DNA from: Phycisphaerales bacterium
GTDB lineage: Bacteria; Planctomycetota; Phycisphaerae; Sedimentisphaerales; Anaerobacaceae
NCBI GenBank assembly: GCA_020352215.1
Contig: CP070675.1
Location: forward strand, 3,284,224-3,341,668
Reading direction: 5' to 3'
Length of the DNA: 57,445 bases
The notes under the pieces were generated by a model. That model saw only the letters and a list, made by a program, of their open reading frames with translations, made no database searches and was not told the origin of the DNA. This document shows, piece after piece, positions 34,760-42,695 of this stretch. Numbering within the stretch: the stretch's first letter is position 1; each line of letters starts with the position of its first letter. Position numbers and translations under genes: made by a program.

Positions 34760-36265
34760 CTACTCTCGGTGATTCTTGTTGCGGTTGGCAGTCACTACCT
34801 TGGCGGCCGTTCGCAAAACCGTGAACGGGAAACTCACCATTTGTCTCAAGCCCTCAACAGAGGACAGTACTCGCACTTGGCTTCTCATCTCTGAGACCAG
34901 TTCCGTGACCACAACCTTCTCCTCCACCTCGCCGGTTTCTCTCACCATGGCCAGACGATGTAGAGAGTACAGACCAACAAGGAACGCCAATGCAAAGAAG
35001 AAGTCCCACTGCTGTAGATCCAGGGTAGGGAGCGTGAACTCCTTGCCCGGACCGGTGTACTTGAGGGTCCATGTGAGCTGTCGATCCGCAAAGAAGTCTG
35101 CAAATTTACCGCCCAGAATCGGCGCGATGCCGGCCGCCACCGAATTGACTATCGTATTCGTAGCCAGATAGGCCGTGGCCTGCCCCTCGGGCGCCAGCTT
35201 CATGCCAATATTCCCGGAGGCGAGAGACACGCCCGCAGACGAAAGGCCCATCACAATGTGGATGCCTATGAGCAAGGGTATCGTTAGAAAGTACTTCTCA
35301 GGCATTGTGGTGAACGTCCAGGCGAGAATCGAAAGTATGAACAACGGACCGCAGATGGCAAGGACCGACTTGTTGCTAAAGCGATCCGTGTACCTGCCCC
35401 AAATCTTGAGAAAAGTGAAATTCAGCACCTGGCTTACAATGGAAAGGCCGATGATGAATGACATGCTCATGCCGAGCCTCTTGAGCATGTAGACCATGAA
35501 GAATGGCCCGGCAAGGTTGACAGCGAAGTTCCATGAACACATGAAGGTTATCAGCTTGCGAAAGTTCTCATCTCTGAAGGGTTGGCCGAGCAGTCTCAGT
35601 ATTTTGGCCTTGTCTTTGAGCTCCGGCATCCGCTTTTCGGGTGTCTTTGCGAGGAAATACAATCCAACGCTGCCAGCCAGGAAACCTACGAAGAACAAGA
35701 TCGAGTAGCCTTGAATCTCGTAGTTGGGCAAGAGCTTCTTCCAGTAGTCGAGGTATACGGCGGCGGCCACGCTGAGGGCGATGCCCACGCCGGTAGCTAT
35801 TCTCATCCTATTGGAGAAGAATGATCCGAGTATATTCTGCGGTATGAGATCTCGCATCCAGGAGTTCCAGCTGCAACCGGATATGGCGCCAAAGGCCGAG
35901 ACGGCGACCAACAAGATCAGCAGAATCGCGAGGCCTGCCTTGGGGCCGAGCAGAAGTGGCGAGAGGGCGATGAGCAGCCAGCACAGGCGGCTGAGGGCGG
36001 CGGCCACAACGGTGATGAGCTTTCTGTTCCGAAGCTTCTCCACCAGAAAGATTGACGGCAGTTGGAGCAACTGGGACAGCGGTCCAATGGCGGCCAATAG
36101 CCCCACGACGAGATTGGAAGCCCCAAGCTTGACCGCGAATGCCACCAGAAAGGCTCCTCCTGTGAGGATGCCCATCGCCTGGGACATTATCCCATCCAGT
36201 ACGACCAGTCGTAGCCCTGACTGGACCTGCTCATCTGTGAGGTCCTCGTTTGTCTTGAACCACAT
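34760..36265 (-). CDS. MFS transporter
   Basis: A 501-residue carrier with about 12 membrane helices (first near 22-45, last near 425-445) and a soluble C-terminal tail of 60 residues. It has the MFS loop VEKLRNRKLITVV between helices 2 and 3, a Trp/Ser-rich IPQNILGSFFSNRMRIATG segment, and GRYTDRFSNKSVLA in the second half. Substrate is not evident. The ATG at 36265 has a perfect AAAGGAGG eight bases upstream; the much longer open frame upstream overlaps the GH100-like gene and is rejected. It lies 29 bp downstream of that hydrolase and 4 bp before the LapA-like gene, so it may move the sugar that the operon makes or degrades. Confidence 0.9.
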   Translation of the reverse strand: MWFKTNEDLTDEQVQSGLRLVVLDGIMSQAMGILTGGAFLVAFAVKLGASNLVVGLLAAIGPLSQLLQLPSIFLVEKLRNRKLITVVAAALSRLCWLLIALSPLLLGPKAGLAILLILLVAVSAFGAISGCSWNSWMRDLIPQNILGSFFSNRMRIATGVGIALSVAAAVYLDYWKKLLPNYEIQGYSILFFVGFLAGSVGLYFLAKTPEKRMPELKDKAKILRLLGQPFRDENFRKLITFMCSWNFAVNLAGPFFMVYMLKRLGMSMSFIIGLSIVSQVLNFTFLKIWGRYTDRFSNKSVLAICGPLFILSILAWTFTTMPEKYFLTIPLLIGIHIVMGLSSAGVSLASGNIGMKLAPEGQATAYLATNTIVNSVAAGIAPILGGKFADFFADRQLTWTLKYTGPGKEFTLPTLDLQQWDFFFALAFLVGLYSLHRLAMVRETGEVEEKVVVTELVSEMRSQVRVLSSVEGLRQMVSFPFTVLRTAAKVVTANRNKNHRE

Positions 36266-36294
36266 GACAGTAGCCTCCTTTCTCCTGTGTGACA

Positions 36295-37509
36295 TTAGGA
36301 AGGTGCTTGGATATCGCGTTGTGATCGCGTCGGCGACCTCTCGTGACGGATTGCGTCGAAAAACGGCGTGTGTTTTTTCTGGACGCAGTGCGCAGCGTAG
36401 AGGTACATCGCGGCAGACCAACTCTGCCAGTCCTGGCCCTGCGGTGTGCCGTCCTGTGCCCGCAACCATTCGTTGAAGCCGAACTCCAGGCACCTTGTCC
36501 GGGCTGGCCTGACAAGCTCCGTGAGGGCAAGCAGCTTCTTCTCCGCCAGCTTGAACTTGCCGGCAGCTACTAAAGCGGCCACGTAAAAGCCGCTTACATA
36601 CGGCCAGATGCCGCCATTGTGGTACTCACCGGGCTGATTATACTTCTCATACCTGGGCGTCCAGTCGGGATCACCCGGTTCGATATAGGGAAAGAAGTTG
36701 GGTGGCATGTCCGGCACAAGCAGTCCCTTTTCTCTGAGGGCGTTGCACTCGGTCTCTATCCAGGACACGAGGGCTGCTGCCCGGGAAGGAGAGGCTATGC
36801 CGGAGAGGATCGCCAGGCTGTTGCCCAACAAATCAAATCGCTCGCTGCGGTAGACCTTGTAGGACCAGCACGCATAGTAAGGCTTGTGTCGCAACACGAG
36901 ACCCTCATGTACATGTCTGTGCTGCCTCTCGCCCTTGACAGTGAACCGGGTCATCATCTCTCGCATCTTGTTCGCACGCTCGTCTTCGCCGAGAAGCCGC
37001 AGGTAGGTGTACACAACAGTATTTACATACAAGCCGTAGCCAAGTACCCATTGCTCGTCACGCCAGTCGCTTGTAGGCAACTGGCCGACCAGGACGCGGT
37101 CAGATGGACTCTGATATTCCATCCACCGTAGAGCCTTGTCCGCCGCTTGAGCCAGGAATTCTCCGTCGCCTGTGAACTTGCGGACAAGGCCGACAGCCAT
37201 CAGGAACAATGGCGTCGTGTCACTGGCGCCACGGTCCTGCCGATCATGCACCAGCGACGGTATGTGTCCCAATTCACTCTGATTGGCGGCCAAGGTCTCC
37301 AAAACGCGACGCAGGGACTTCTTGAGTTCCCGTTCGTCGGAGACCAACACGCCCAGCGAGCAGATCAACAGATCTCGCGTGTAGGGCTCGGGATAGCCCC
37401 ACCCGGCAGTTCTGGGCAATCCTCGAAAGGGTCCGTGGGCGTTGTGCCGCAGCACCCTAACGGCGGCTTCCTTTGCCGTTTCTATCGTCTTTCTGTCCCT
37501 TGAATCCAT
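36295..37509 (-). CDS. GH100/amylo-1,6-glucosidase-like (alpha/alpha)6 glycoside hydrolase
   Basis: A 404-residue cytoplasmic protein with the alpha-toroid fold of GH100 neutral/alkaline invertases and related glucosidases. Seen in order: GLPRTAGWGYPEPYTRDLLICSLG-type N-terminal motif (about 30-50), LPTSDWRDEQWVLGY with a likely catalytic Asp (about 145-158), YNQPGEYHNGGIWPYVSGFYVAAL (about 305-328), FGFNEWL with the likely Glu, and DGTPQGQDWQSWSAAMYLYA near the C-terminus. GH100 enzymes hydrolyse sucrose, but related clades act on other alpha-glucosides, for example glucosylglycerate-type solutes. The start is the ATG at 37509, 1 bp after the glycosyltransferase stop, with GGGAG about ten bases upstream. 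It is in an operon with a GT4 and an MFS carrier. Confidence 0.82.
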   Translation of the reverse strand: MDSRDRKTIETAKEAAVRVLRHNAHGPFRGLPRTAGWGYPEPYTRDLLICSLGVLVSDERELKKSLRRVLETLAANQSELGHIPSLVHDRQDRGASDTTPLFLMAVGLVRKFTGDGEFLAQAADKALRWMEYQSPSDRVLVGQLPTSDWRDEQWVLGYGLYVNTVVYTYLRLLGEDERANKMREMMTRFTVKGERQHRHVHEGLVLRHKPYYACWSYKVYRSERFDLLGNSLAILSGIASPSRAAALVSWIETECNALREKGLLVPDMPPNFFPYIEPGDPDWTPRYEKYNQPGEYHNGGIWPYVSGFYVAALVAAGKFKLAEKKLLALTELVRPARTRCLEFGFNEWLRAQDGTPQGQDWQSWSAAMYLYAAHCVQKKHTPFFDAIRHERSPTRSQRDIQAPS

Positions 37510-37510
37510 A

Positions 37511-38653
37511 TCATGAGACTCCCAGCTTCTCCGAGACAACCTCTGCGAATGACTTGGCCACGACGCGATAATCGTAGTTTTTGAGAACACGCACTCGTCC
37601 CGCTTCGCCCATTTTTTTTCGCAGTTCACCGTCTTGCAACAAATCCATAAGGTAGTTCGCAATGTCGTGCACACTGGCCCTGTAATCAACGGTGCGAGGC
37701 CTCTTGAAGACGACCCGATGCCCCGATTCGTATCCGGACTCGTCACCCACGGTTGCTTCTCTCATTCGAACCTCCTGAGCTACACTGGCCAAAAAGGCAT
37801 TGTGACCGTGTACCATAGTATCCAGCATCCCCATTGCCTTGATACCTATTACGGGCTTGCCACAGGCGGCTGCCTCAACCTGTATCATTCCGAATCCTTC
37901 TAGGCGTGACGGCGCCGCGTAGATATCGCACGCCGCCAGAAGATAAGGCATGAAATTTCGCGATATCACGTTAGTTGTGTAAACCACGTTCTTTTCAATG
38001 CCTAACGTTGTCGCTAATTGCAGATCCATGAGATTCTGCTGTTCCGTTCGAGGCTGGGGCCATACTTTGCAGACGTACTTCCAATCAGGGGCTTTAGTAT
38101 CAATCAGGGCCAGAGCCTGCATGACTTCCTGGGCGCCTTTGCTTGTTGCATCTCCGCCAATGGTAAGGATCATTACCTGGTCGGGTGCAACCCCAAGCGC
38201 CTCCCGAACGGCCGCTACTTTGGTTTCGGTTTTGTCACGGGGGACGAAGGCGTCGGTATCGCACCCGACCGGGAGGGTTCTTATGTTCTTACCACTTAGA
38301 CCATCCCGGACGTATACGTTCTTGACCCACTTGGAGGTTACCAGGATAAGCGGCAATGCTTCCAGTACCTCGTGGTAATTGGCCATGTAGCCATCCGCAA
38401 CCAGCCAGGGCACAGGTTGCACGCCGTATCGCTGAGGGTGAAGCACAAGATACGGCGTGTGCCCCCAGTATCCGACACCAACGACGATGTCCGGTTCAAA
38501 CCACCGGTAGTACCACTCTTTCTCCTGGGCTGATTCAAAATGCGCCGAGTGCACATCGACGCCAAGTGCCTCCAGTCCCTTGTGAAGCAGACTGCCCTGT
38601 GTGGCCAGCCCGGCAGGTGAAGGCGGATAATCGTACAGCACGAGGACTTTCAT
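37511..38653 (-). CDS. GT4-family glycosyltransferase
   Basis: A 380-residue GT-B fold enzyme. The N-terminal acceptor domain begins MKVLVLYDYPPSPAGLATQGSLLH. The C-terminal Glycos_transf_1 domain (about 165-350) has ILTIGGDATSKGAQEVMQAL, AACDIYAAPSRLEGFGMIQVEAAACGKPVIG (the E(x7)E nucleotide-sugar site) and GRVRVLKNYDYRVVA. It likely transfers a hexose or GlcNAc from a nucleotide sugar. GGGAGGA about eight bases before the ATG is strong. It lies 18 bp after a PIG-L deacetylase gene and 1 bp before the GH100-like gene. GT4 plus PIG-L pairs make deacetylated sugar conjugates in bacillithiol and mycothiol synthesis; whether that holds here is inference. Confidence 0.9.
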   Translation of the reverse strand: MKVLVLYDYPPSPAGLATQGSLLHKGLEALGVDVHSAHFESAQEKEWYYRWFEPDIVVGVGYWGHTPYLVLHPQRYGVQPVPWLVADGYMANYHEVLEALPLILVTSKWVKNVYVRDGLSGKNIRTLPVGCDTDAFVPRDKTETKVAAVREALGVAPDQVMILTIGGDATSKGAQEVMQALALIDTKAPDWKYVCKVWPQPRTEQQNLMDLQLATTLGIEKNVVYTTNVISRNFMPYLLAACDIYAAPSRLEGFGMIQVEAAACGKPVIGIKAMGMLDTMVHGHNAFLASVAQEVRMREATVGDESGYESGHRVVFKRPRTVDYRASVHDIANYLMDLLQDGELRKKMGEAGRVRVLKNYDYRVVAKSFAEVVSEKLGVS

Positions 38654-38671
38654 TGCTCTTCCTCCCGACTG

Positions 38672-39286
38672 TTAGGGTTTGTTCGGTCTGAGCGCTCGAA
38701 ATGCTTCCCCTGTTGGAGTAGTCCGGGCCTCAAAACTCGCGGGCCCAAAGCCGTATGTTTTCGTAATAATCGCGTATTTCTTCTCCCAGATTTCATCAGG
38801 AAGTCTCATGTGGATTTCAGCCTCCTCGCTGGCCCTGGGCAGGTACTTGCCCCCGCCGTCCTCGTAGGCAAACATCCATACCGTTCGGGCAGCCAGCCTG
38901 CCGTTCCTTTGCAGCCCCATCACAGCATCGGCTGTTTCTTCGTGTCGGCGGTGGCGCGTATATTCTCCCGACGAACCGTGGGTGATCACCAAGTCGAATT
39001 CATTGTCCGGCAGCAGTTCCAGGATGGCGTCCTCGACGTCCGGAATCCGAAGCGGCCTTTGCTTAGGCCCATCGTCGAGATCTCCCATTGCCCCTGTCGC
39101 ACCAAACTGCTCGAGCGCGCGATAGAATTTGGGTGCCCTGTCGCGGTCACTACGTCGACATAGAGTGATGATTGTCCAGTCGCGGTCGGGGTGCAGCAGA
39201 ATGCATCCCCCCGCCCACAACGTCTCGTCGTCCGGATGGGCTACTATCACCGCGCACTTCGCGAAATCGAAGAATTGATCGTGCAT
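38672..39286 (-). CDS. PIG-L family N-deacetylase
   Basis: A 204-residue zinc-dependent deacetylase of the LmbE/PIG-L family (GlcNAc-PI, MshB, BshB relatives). The metal-binding AHPDDE lies at residues 16-21, and the third ligand is in the GEYTRHRRHEETADAV block (about 108-123). ITHGSSGEYTRH is the typical ITH-G-GEY-HxxH pattern. The ATG at 39286 with AGGA seven bases upstream is used; the upstream start would precede the -10 box of the promoter at 39319-39346. First gene of the five-gene operon PIG-L, GT4, GH100-like, MFS, LapA-like. It probably deacetylates the GlcNAc-containing product of the glycosyltransferase (inference). Confidence 0.9.
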   Translation of the reverse strand: MHDQFFDFAKCAVIVAHPDDETLWAGGCILLHPDRDWTIITLCRRSDRDRAPKFYRALEQFGATGAMGDLDDGPKQRPLRIPDVEDAILELLPDNEFDLVITHGSSGEYTRHRRHEETADAVMGLQRNGRLAARTVWMFAYEDGGGKYLPRASEEAEIHMRLPDEIWEKKYAIITKTYGFGPASFEARTTPTGEAFRALRPNKP

Positions 39287-39318
39287 CGCCAATCCTGTCA
39301 CATCTGCAAACGGCGCAA

Positions 39319-39346
39319 ATGATAGCGACCCTGCACATGGTGTCAA
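39319..39346 (-). promoter_or_regulatory. Sigma-70 promoter for the PIG-L/GT4 operon
   Basis: On the minus strand: perfect TTGACA (39346-39341), 16-nt spacer, TATCAT (39324-39319). Start near 39312 leaves a short leader of about 26 nt. Confidence 0.6.
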
Positions 39347-39441
39347 TCAAGAGGCTTCTGCTACACGTTGGCGAGGCCGACGCCCCTCGTCCCTGGCACA
39401 GTGCCTGGGCGATGTATGCCCTGACCAAAACAGCTTCGCGT

Positions 39442-39478
39442 GCACAGCCACCGCAGCATGCCACTACGGTGGCTGTGC
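39442..39478 (-). terminator. 12-bp perfect stem-loop after hsp20, possible terminator
   Basis: Arms GCACAGCCACCG (39442-39453) and CGGTGGCTGTGC (39467-39478) pair perfectly around a 13-nt loop. It lies 51 bp past the hsp20 stop and upstream of the PIG-L promoter. On the minus strand no U-run follows directly (a TGTTTT occurs about 10 nt later). It could be a terminator, an mRNA-stabilising hairpin or a protein site. Confidence 0.45.
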
Positions 39479-39528
39479 TTCTTAGCTCAATCCACACCTG
39501 GTCTATGGCCAAACTGGGCCTACCAGGT

Positions 39529-39981
39529 CTATGATCCCTTCACTTTCACCTTCGTCGGCTTGGCCTTCTCGCTTCTGGGCAACGTTATGGTCAAGACCCC
39601 GTCTTTGCACGCGGCGTCGATCTTCGTAACATCGACCTCACTGCCCAAATTGAGTTCCCGGCGGAAGCTGCCATACGAGCGTTCAACGTGGTAGTAGCCC
39701 TTTTTCTTCTCTTCTTCTTCCTGTTTCTTTTCGCCGGTGATTACGAGCGTGTTGCCGTGCACTGAGATGTCGATGTCCTCCGGCTTGCAGCCTGGGACTT
39801 CGGCCTTGACGACGAACTCGTTCTCCTTCTCGGCGACGTCGACTGCAGGCCAGGATGCACCTCGCCACATTGGCATATCCCAATCGCCGAAGAAGCCTCT
39901 GACCAGATCATCCATCTCTTTGTGAAGCCTCGCCAAGCTAGTCTGTTCACCTTCCCTCTTTTTGACTGGTACAAGTGCCAT
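39529..39981 (-). CDS. Small heat-shock protein (Hsp20/alpha-crystallin)
   Basis: A 150-residue ATP-independent holdase. The alpha-crystallin domain covers about 42-140: PAVDVAEKENEFVVKAEVPGCKPEDIDISVHGNTL, the strand pair with a long Glu/Lys insert (EEEEKKKGYYHVERSYGSFRREL), and the C-terminal GVLTITLPRSE (family A-x-x-x-n-G-v-L-x-i-x-x-p). An IxI-type tail is absent; it ends in KPTKVKVKGS. AGGGAGGT seven bases before the ATG is an ideal ribosome site. It lies 67 bp downstream of a Cys-rich mini-protein and may be cotranscribed with it and the repeat protein. No CIRCE element is seen. Confidence 0.95.
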   Translation of the reverse strand: MALVPVKKREGEQTSLARLHKEMDDLVRGFFGDWDMPMWRGASWPAVDVAEKENEFVVKAEVPGCKPEDIDISVHGNTLVITGEKKQEEEEKKKGYYHVERSYGSFRRELNLGSEVDVTKIDAACKDGVLTITLPRSEKAKPTKVKVKGS

Positions 39982-40048
39982 TTCATTACCTCCCTTCCAG
40001 AAGTTCTACGTTACTCATTGTGCTGTCCAGCACACGACTGGCAGCTGT

Positions 40049-40237
40049 TCACAGTTTGACCGGCTCACAAAGATTCTCGCGGTTCTTCGCCTGAGCACCG
40101 CACTTCTGGCATTTGTATTGTGGATCGGCGATCAAGGCTCGGAATTCGTCGGGATTCTGTTTGTCAAATCCATCTGCTTTCAGCGCACAGATGTGCATTT
40201 TATGGTTGTCTTTCCCGCAGTCTGGGTTTCCAGCCAT
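40049..40237 (-). CDS. Cys-rich mini-protein (62 aa), likely zinc ribbon
   Basis: A 62-residue hydrophilic protein with five Cys (7, 17, 43, 46, 57). The C-terminal YKCQKCGAQAKNRENLCEP provides a CxxC plus a third Cys, as in small zinc ribbons. I do not recognise a named family. AAAGGAGG eight bases before the ATG is perfect, so expression is likely high. It lies between the 22-residue-repeat protein (71 bp upstream) and hsp20 (67 bp downstream). All three have very strong ribosome sites, suggesting an abundant stress-response set. Confidence 0.75.
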   Translation of the reverse strand: MAGNPDCGKDNHKMHICALKADGFDKQNPDEFRALIADPQYKCQKCGAQAKNRENLCEPVKL

Positions 40238-40308
40238 ACCGATGGCCTCCTTTCTGTTTCTTGGCAGTAATTGTGCCTCACCTTTCCGTTGAAATCACCG
40301 CGGTCGTA

Positions 40309-40791
40309 TCAGTTGCTGGTGGCCTTGCCCCTCACAGTCGTCTTGAGAACGTTGCGGACTGCTTCTGCCGTATCAGTGCCAATTTCCTCGGCCGCTTCAA
40401 TAGCTCCGGTCGTAGCCTGTTCGATAGCACTAGCTGTGTCAGCACCGACCTCACCGGCCGCTTTGACCGCGCCGTCTACCGCAGCCACAGCCGTCTTGGC
40501 TACGTCCGCCCCCACCTCGGACGCGCCCTTTACAGTCCCCTTGACGGCGGACTTGACCGCTACTCCGACATCCTCCCCCGCGTCGCTCGCGGCCGCGACA
40601 GCCCCGGCGACGATGTCGCCCACTGCCTTCTCCGCAGCCACGGCCACTTGTGCTACTCCATCTACAGTCACAAGAAGAACGTCCTTGGTAGCTTCAAGGA
40701 CCGACTCTGCCACATCACCTGTACCTTTGACGGCGCCGATCACGGCCAGCTTTGTCGTTCTGCCAATTTTCGACAAACTTAATCCGGCCAT
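40309..40791 (-). CDS. 22-residue-repeat amphipathic helical protein (160 aa)
   Basis: The protein is Ala/Val/Gly-rich and can be divided almost completely into 22-residue units starting with Gly: residues 1-22, 23-44, a shortened 45-62, then 63-84, 85-106, 107-128 and 129-150, and a basic tail. Units 85-106, 107-128 and 129-150 share the pattern G-(A/T)-(V/I)-x-x-A-x-E-(V/I)-G-(A/T)-D-x-A. An 11/22-residue period is typical of amphipathic helices that lie on lipid or granule surfaces (apolipoprotein-, LEA- or phasin-like). No signal peptide or clear membrane helix. AAGGAG eight bases before the ATG. First gene of a set with a Cys-rich mini-protein and Hsp20, driven by a strong promoter at 41043-41072. 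Function unknown; stress protection or surface coating is inference. Confidence 0.8.
   Translation of the reverse strand: MAGLSLSKIGRTTKLAVIGAVKGTGDVAESVLEATKDVLLVTVDGVAQVAVAAEKAVGDIVAGAVAAASDAGEDVGVAVKSAVKGTVKGASEVGADVAKTAVAAVDGAVKAAGEVGADTASAIEQATTGAIEAAEEIGTDTAEAVRNVLKTTVRGKATSN
40342..40605 (-). repeat. Four 66-bp tandem coding repeats
   Basis: Four consecutive 66-nt units (40605-40540, 40539-40474, 40473-40408, 40407-40342) encode the 22-residue helical repeats of the 160-residue protein. Similarity is clear at protein level (EVGAD / EVGAD / EIGTD at the same place in the last three) and looser in DNA, so the duplication is old. Confidence 0.7.
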
Positions 40792-41042
40792 CTTTCTTCT
40801 CCTTATACGGATGACAATTCATACTTGGGCATCACCGTGACATCACCAAATGAGAGTCGCTTTGTACCGGCCAGTATTGCTCACCGGCTTCTGCTCGCGT
40901 GCGACATCCCCGTACCGTCATCCAGCCAATCATCACGGTCGCAGGACGCGTAGAATAGAGTTGCCCGCCGCACGCATGGCCCCGTTTCACTTGTTATGAC
41001 CTTCAGCAACCGAACTCGCACCAACCATACTATTGGCACTGT

Positions 41043-41072
41043 AGTATATAGGGCGAGCTCTGCATCTGTCAA
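41043..41072 (-). promoter_or_regulatory. Strong sigma-70 promoter for the repeat-protein/Hsp20 genes
   Basis: On the minus strand: perfect TTGACA (41072-41067), 18-nt spacer, TATACT (41048-41043). Start near 41036 gives a long leader of about 245 nt before the 160-residue protein. The promoter lies inside a spurious frame (40881-41081), which argues against that frame being a gene. Confidence 0.62.
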
Positions 41073-41602
41073 TCCTTCCATCGCTCGACAGAAAAAAAGT
41101 CACATTACAAGCAGCCTACGTGCAGGAGTCAGGAGCTGGCGGCGACATCCCATGCGTGAGGTGGGAGGGGGCGAATAGCCTCTTGGCCATGCCTGTGGAC
41201 CGATGGGCGTGCCGCAGTAATGCTCGCGAGGCCCCAGAGTAGAGAAAGTGGGGATACTGGAAAGAAACGTCCTTGCGGCCCTTCTTTTCTGTTTTGCCAA
41301 GGCAGCGGCGCGACATGCCCGTGCTGGTCCAGATTCTCGTGCTACCGGCGGCTCGTCGCATCTGTCGAGGCCAATGTAGCTGGCGCACATATTGGTTGCA
41401 CCGCCAAGATAGGGCAGTTATGATGATTGCTGTGTGTCTCGTCTGGCGTGTGCGAGGCCCGGCGGGCATCGGAGTACCGGTGATTGTCGGCGGGAGCGCA
41501 TGCGCCTGTATGAGCTGGTGTGACATCTGTAGTGAACGCCTTGGACGATCCTGACGGGCGCCGGCCCGGGCGCTTTCCGAGGGCCGGCCACAGTAGGGAG
41601 AC
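41073..41602. other. Intergenic region upstream of corA, no gene recognised
   Basis: About 530 bp of divergent intergenic DNA. Overlapping frames on both strands (for example 41116-41655 minus, 41273-41554 plus) look unnatural. A weak plus-strand pair TTGCAC (41396-41401), 17 nt, TATGAT (41419-41424) could be the corA promoter. Confidence 0.4.
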
Positions 41603-42691
41603 ATGAGAATGAAAGGCAAAATTGCCAGGCCGAAGCTGTTCAAGAGACGTGCCAAGAAGCCGGGGCTACCGCCTGGAACATTGGTTTACGTGGGCGAGAA
41701 GAAGGTCGAGTCCGTGCGTGTTACGTACATTGACTACGACGAAAAAAACTTTCACGAAGAACAGGTTGAGAAGGTGGAGGATTGCTTCCCGTTCAAGACT
41801 ACTCCCACTGTAACGTGGATCAACATTGACGGTCTTCACGAGGTCCAGCTGATAGAGAAACTGGGCAAGCATTACGAGCTGCATCCACTGATTCTGGAGG
41901 ATGTGGTCAGTACATGGCAAAGGCCCAAGTTTGAAGACTTTGAGAAATACGTCTTCGTTGTCCTCAAGATGCTTAGCTACAATGAGGAGAACCGGACTGT
42001 CGAGGCCGAGCAAGTGAGTCTGGTTCTGGGGCCGAACTTCGTAATCTCCTTCCAGGAACGTGTGGGCGATGTGTTCCAGAGCATTCGCGAGAGAATCAGG
42101 AATGCCAAAGGTCGAGTTCGCAAAATGGGCGCGGACTATCTGGCGTATGCGCTGCTTGACGCGATAGTCGACAGCTACTTCACGATCTTGGAGAAGGTAG
42201 GCGAGAGGATAGAAGCTCTAGAGGAGGAGCTTGTCGCCGAGCCGACCGAAGAGACCCTTAAGCAGATCCACGCTCTGAAGACAGAGATGGTGTCGCTGCG
42301 CCGGTCGATCTGGCCTCTCCGAGAAGTGATAAGCGGCATACAAAGGAGCGAATCACAGTTGATCCGGGAGACGACCGGCCTTTATCTGCGGGACGTGTAC
42401 GACCATACAATTCAGATCATTGACACAATTGAGAGCTTTCGCGACATGGTTTCCGGCATGCTTGACACATACCTTTCCAGCCTCAGCAATCGCATGAACA
42501 ATGTGATGAAGGTCCTGACGATCATTGCCACGATCTTCATCCCACTGACATTTGTTGCCGGTATCTATGGGATGAATTTTGAACACATGCCGGAACTGAA
42601 GTGGAAGTGGGGCTATTTGGCTGTGTGGATGGTCATGGGTGTCCTCGCTGTGATCATGCTTGCGTACTTTAGAAGAAAAAAGTGGCTTTAA
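41603..42691 (+). CDS. corA: CorA-family Mg2+/Co2+ transport protein
   Basis: A 362-residue pentameric divalent-cation channel. A long soluble N-terminal funnel (about 1-300) has WINIDGLHEVQLIEKLGKHYELHPLILEDVV across 70-100 and the long stalk helix region. Two C-terminal membrane helices follow (about 303-322 and 336-355), with the signature YGMN (GMN about 323-325) and the acidic loop NFEHMPEL. The ATG at 41603 has AGGGAG very close; the second ATG at 41609 has better spacing and may be the true start. It leads an operon with a DUF1622 gene (4 bp gap) and rpiB (overlap). Confidence 0.95.
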   Translation: MRMKGKIARPKLFKRRAKKPGLPPGTLVYVGEKKVESVRVTYIDYDEKNFHEEQVEKVEDCFPFKTTPTVTWINIDGLHEVQLIEKLGKHYELHPLILEDVVSTWQRPKFEDFEKYVFVVLKMLSYNEENRTVEAEQVSLVLGPNFVISFQERVGDVFQSIRERIRNAKGRVRKMGADYLAYALLDAIVDSYFTILEKVGERIEALEEELVAEPTEETLKQIHALKTEMVSLRRSIWPLREVISGIQRSESQLIRETTGLYLRDVYDHTIQIIDTIESFRDMVSGMLDTYLSSLSNRMNNVMKVLTIIATIFIPLTFVAGIYGMNFEHMPELKWKWGYLAVWMVMGVLAVIMLAYFRRKKWL

Positions 42692-42695
42692 GAAT

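Noticed and set aside
40881..41081. Minus-strand 66-residue frame before the repeat protein
   Set aside because: A near-perfect promoter lies inside it and it has no domain or good ribosome site.
41116..41655. Minus-strand 179-residue frame overlapping the corA start
   Set aside because: Overlaps corA and its upstream region on the other strand; composition unnatural.
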